Positions 16,909-19,536 of a stretch of 19,536 nucleotides of DNA are shown piece by piece. The notes beneath the pieces are model-generated. The model worked only from the letters and a program-made list of their open reading frames with translations. It did no database searches and was not told the origin of the DNA. A program made the translations under genes and the position numbers. The stretch covers positions 1 to 19,536 of the forward strand of contig JAITPS010000004.1 in NCBI GenBank assembly GCA_031289325.1, given 5' to 3'. Positions within the stretch are counted from its first letter, which is position 1. Each line of letters opens with the position of its first letter. The stretch comes from Candidatus Methanovirga meridionalis. GTDB taxonomy: Archaea; Methanobacteriota; Methanobacteria; Methanobacteriales; Methanobacteriaceae.

Positions 16909-17009
16909 AATTATTTAATTTTAAATATTGTGTTATCAAAATCCATAATTTTAAATAATATAAGTTTATTTTGATTAATATAAATAATTTTAAATATTAG
17001 ACTTTTAAA

Positions 17010-18845
17010 TTATTGGAAATTAATTCTATCTGAGAGAGTTTTAGTTAAAGTTAACTTTCTAAATGGTAAGTCTTTAGATTTGGATTTAATTTCTTCAATT
17101 AATTCTTCTATCTTCATATTCTTTTTTTCACCAGTAGAACGGATAGAAACAGTAAGATTGTCTGTTTCAATTTCTTTATCTCCAATCACCAGGGTATATG
17201 GTATCCATTCCTTAGAAGCATTTCTTATTTTTTTACCAATTCTATCTTCCTTATCATCAATGTCAACACGAATATTATTTGCATATATTTTATTAAATAG
17301 TTTGTTTGAAAATTCAAGATGTTTTTCACCAATTGGAATTATTCTAACTTGGGTGGGTGATAACCAAACAGGAAACATTGGTGGTTTTTCATTTATTTCA
17401 ATAGCTATTTTTTCAAGTAAACTACATATAACTCTTTCTATACTTCCAGTTGGACTACAATGAAGAATTATTGGTTGATGTTCTTTTTCATCTTCTCCTA
17501 AGTAATTAATTCCAAATCTTTTACCGCTTTCAACATCTATTTGAACTGTTGGATTTTCAATAGGTCTTCCTAATGCATCAATAGCTGCAAAATCTATTTT
17601 ACAAACCCAATAATGTTTTCTTTTTGGAATCAATTCTAAAATAACTGGTTTTCCTATTTTATTAACTATATTATGCATCCATTCCTTATTTTCATTGTAA
17701 AACTCTTTTGAAGCTCTAAAAATTATTTCATAGTTAACATTAAGATCCATCCCAGTTTGAATACAAATATTTACTTGCTTTTCAAATTCTTCCAAGGTTT
17801 GTTTCATATCAGCACATGCCGTATGCCAATCAGGCATAGTGAATCCTCTTAAACGTTTAAGACCAACAACTTCTCCTCTTTTCTCGAGCCTAAAACTATA
17901 TGTGGATAGTTCATAGACTTTTGCAGGAAGATTTTTCCATGTTAGAAACGAACTTGCCAATAATCTAAATGCTCCAAAGCAACATGCAAATCTAAGCATT
18001 AATTCTTTTTTTGTCTGAATTTTATAGTGTCTTTCACCAAATTTCTCTGCATGTTCTCTTATTGCATCATTAGATAAATCATACATTACAGGTGTTTCAA
18101 TTGGCATTGCACCATTTTTAACCACTAAGTTATACACATAGTCAGATATTAAATCTCTAATCAACTTACCTTTTGGAAACCATTTTAGATGCCCAACATC
18201 AGCAACACTTTCATAGTCACATAATTCTTTTTCTCTCATTAATTTTATATGAGGTGGTTCTTCACCAGTGGATTGTGGATTTCCAACCTCATACTCCACA
18301 AGATTTTTAAGGTCTTTGTTTGAGAATTTATAGTCCTCTATAGATGTTAATTTACCATTTTCCTCAAAAATTAAAAATTGTGGGGTTTCCTTTATTATCT
18401 CTTCATTTTTTTTGATGGTATCTTTTGAATCAATGGTTCTTGATAGTTCAGATAATGGATGACCTTTGCATGTTAGTTCGAAAGATTTATACCAACCAAA
18501 TGGTACTCTGTAAATATCGTAACCTTCTTTTTTAAATTTATCCTCAATTTTTTTAAGTACTTCAATGGCTACTTTAGGGGAACTTAATGAGGAAGATAAA
18601 TGTGCATAAGGATAAAGAACTATATTACTTGCTTTTACTTTTTCATAAATATCTTTTATTTCATTAAATACATTATCTATGAGATTTTCAATATTTTTTC
18701 CATCTTCTCTCTCAACGGCTGAAAATACTACCAAAGATTCTTCAAAAGAACCATTTTTTTCAGTTTCTTCAATTTTTTCAGCTATTTTAGTTTTGTTTTT
18801 AGTTTGATATTTTAAATAATCTGAATGAATAAATAATACTCTCAT
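17010..18845 (-). CDS. thrS: Threonyl-tRNA synthetase, archaeal type
   Basis: Charges tRNA-Thr with threonine. Its 611 residues carry the archaeal N-terminal editing domain related to D-aminoacyl-tRNA deacylase (1 to about 145, starting MRVLFIHSDYLKYQTKNK), which removes mischarged serine; bacterial ThrRS has a different editing domain. The class II core follows: SVADVGHLKWFPKGKLIRD (213-231), motif 2 region FRLEKRGEVVGLKRLRGFTM (318-337) and motif 3 region HCSPTGSIERVI (462-473). Zinc ligands expected from the family are Cys288 or Cys289, His341 in DWHTAC, and His462. The anticodon-binding domain is about 505-605 (PVWLSPTQVRIIPIGEKHLE onward). The start at 18845 has a weak GAAGTGG ribosome site. 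The gene is complete and the one certain housekeeping gene here. Confidence 0.97.
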   Translation of the reverse strand: MRVLFIHSDYLKYQTKNKTKIAEKIEETEKNGSFEESLVVFSAVEREDGKNIENLIDNVFNEIKDIYEKVKASNIVLYPYAHLSSSLSSPKVAIEVLKKIEDKFKKEGYDIYRVPFGWYKSFELTCKGHPLSELSRTIDSKDTIKKNEEIIKETPQFLIFEENGKLTSIEDYKFSNKDLKNLVEYEVGNPQSTGEEPPHIKLMREKELCDYESVADVGHLKWFPKGKLIRDLISDYVYNLVVKNGAMPIETPVMYDLSNDAIREHAEKFGERHYKIQTKKELMLRFACCFGAFRLLASSFLTWKNLPAKVYELSTYSFRLEKRGEVVGLKRLRGFTMPDWHTACADMKQTLEEFEKQVNICIQTGMDLNVNYEIIFRASKEFYNENKEWMHNIVNKIGKPVILELIPKRKHYWVCKIDFAAIDALGRPIENPTVQIDVESGKRFGINYLGEDEKEHQPIILHCSPTGSIERVICSLLEKIAIEINEKPPMFPVWLSPTQVRIIPIGEKHLEFSNKLFNKIYANNIRVDIDDKEDRIGKKIRNASKEWIPYTLVIGDKEIETDNLTVSIRSTGEKKNMKIEELIEEIKSKSKDLPFRKLTLTKTLSDRINFQ

Positions 18846-18884
18846 TAAACCACTTCTTTATGATTAAATTATTGTTAAATTGTT

Positions 18885-18899
18885 ATTTTTAAATATAGT
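18885..18899 (-). promoter_or_regulatory. Putative thrS TATA box at a family A terminus
   Basis: On the minus strand ACTATATTTAAAAAT runs out of the A terminal repeat (TATAGTC at 18894-18900 on plus) and lies about 40-50 nt upstream of the thrS ATG. Spacing suits an archaeal promoter with a leader of 15-25 nt. Confidence 0.35.
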
Positions 18900-19170
18900 C
18901 ATTATTGTAAAGTTTTTAAATTGAATGATAAATTTTTATTATATTCCTTATTGTAAAGTTCTTAAATTGAATAATAATTTTTTATTATATTCCTTATTGT
19001 AAAGTTCTTAAATTGAATAATAATTTTTTTTATTAAATTATATTCATTTTTGTAAAGTTCTTAAATTGAATAATAATTTTTTATTATATTCCTTATTGTA
19101 AAGTTCTTAAATTGAATAATAATTTTTTTTATTAAATTATATTCATTTTTGTAAAGTTCTTAAATTTTGA
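18894..19170 (-). repeat. Array of six family A right-end repeats upstream of thrS
   Basis: The end unit (TATATTCCTTATTGTAAAGTT, then CTTAAATTGAATAATAA) is repeated six times head-to-tail, starting near 18894, 18940, 18987, 19040, 19085 and 19139. The last four form a duplicated two-unit block of about 99 bp, alternating TTCCTTATTG and TTCATTTTTG variants. Only the last is followed by an A core. Confidence 0.8.
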
Positions 19171-19399
19171 ATAATAAATTTTTTTACTAAATTATTTTTT
19201 TTATTAAATTATTTAATTTTAAATATTAATTCATAAAAATCTATGATTTTAAATTTTAATTAATATGAATTTATTTTAATTAATATAACTAATTTTAAAT
19301 TAATAATATTTAATAATATTTAATAATATTTAATAATATTTAATAATATTTAATAATATTTAATAATATTTAATAATATTTATTTTTAAAAAAATTATT
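19171..19399 (-). repeat. Family A core with a 10-bp tandem expansion
   Basis: A core sequence continues from the end array. At 19301-19380 the 10-mer TAATAATATT is repeated eight times without change; other A copies (for example near 15366) have it once. The left terminal repeat is not recognisable before the next copy starts. Confidence 0.75.
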
Positions 19400-19536
19400 T
19401 ATGGTCATTATGAAAATGTTCTTAAATTTTGAAATGATAATTTTTTTATTAAATTATTTAATTTTAAATATTAATTTATGAAAACATATAATTTTAAATT
19501 TTAATTAATATGAATTTATTTTAATTAATATGAATT
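19400..19536 (-). repeat. Family A element, cut by window end
   Basis: Begins TATGGTCATTATGAAAATG at 19400 and continues with the A core to the window edge. Confidence 0.65.

Larger units (their letters stand above)
16549..17000 (-). repeat. Family A element interrupted by a family B insertion
   Basis: The A right end is at 16549-16597 (ATTAGTCATCATGGGAAAG onward), the core resumes at 16909 (AATTATTTAATTTTAAATATT) and fades out near 17000 next to the thrS stop. Removing 16598-16908 rejoins the standard A core sequence TATTAAATTATTTAATTTTA without a gap. Confidence 0.75.

Noticed and set aside
16908..17009. tRNA or other RNA gene next to thrS (T-box-like leader or tRNA)
   Set aside because: No tRNA-like arms or G+C-rich segment found here or elsewhere in the window; the sequence is family A core.
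18894..19200. Regular repeats upstream of thrS as a CRISPR array
   Set aside because: The units are contiguous with no unique spacers and match the ends of dispersed family A elements.

Overview
The window is very AT-rich. It looks like chromosomal DNA of a methanogenic archaeon of the Methanobacteriales, most likely a Methanobrevibacter-type genome. The clearest pointer is an archaeal-type threonyl-tRNA synthetase with the archaeal N-terminal editing domain; GGAGG-type ribosome binding sites, TATA-box-like promoters and long AT-only intergenic stretches fit. The genus is inferred from general character, not from a search.

Layout. (1) 551-2904, minus strand: a two-gene sulfur-assimilation operon, metY then cysK; cysK carries an in-frame 66-bp duplication at its 5' end. 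(2) 2905-4219: a gene-free stretch with palindromes, short tandem repeats, two dispersed-element remnants and a minisatellite. (3) 4220-6429, minus strand: a tight operon of a class II glutamine-amidotransferase-fold protein and a GCS2-family gamma-glutamyl ligase, possibly a gamma-glutamyl add/remove pair. (4) 7119-9036: a broken TPR protein gene. (5) 9333-13389: an accessory restriction region with a stand-alone type II restriction-endonuclease-like protein (DUF6996/DUF6997 type), then a DpnII-type GATC system (Dam methylase plus DpnII endonuclease, the latter split by an A10 tract). (6) 14211-15183: decayed membrane transport genes (an ABC exporter without its ATPase half, then a membrane-protein scrap). 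(7) 15546-16560, minus: a broken AlbA_2/HATPase_c_4-type ATP-binding regulator. (8) 17010-18845, minus: thrS.

The main unexplained structure is the DNA between the genes. It is built largely from two families of non-coding, roughly 210-215 bp repeats whose ends are imperfect inverted repeats starting TATAGT, apparently flanked by TA. I call them family A and family B; they look like MITEs moved by one kind of transposase, none of which is in the window. One B copy sits inside an A copy, which nearly proves insertion. An A copy has cut off the 5' end of the ATP-binding gene and its terminal repeat now supplies the start codon. A ends also form the predicted TATA boxes of dam and thrS. Thus these elements appear to shape gene starts, promoters and gene decay here. 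Many accessory genes are broken (TPR, DpnII, ABC, ATP-binding), two of them at homopolymer runs, so either phase variation or homopolymer sequencing error must be considered.
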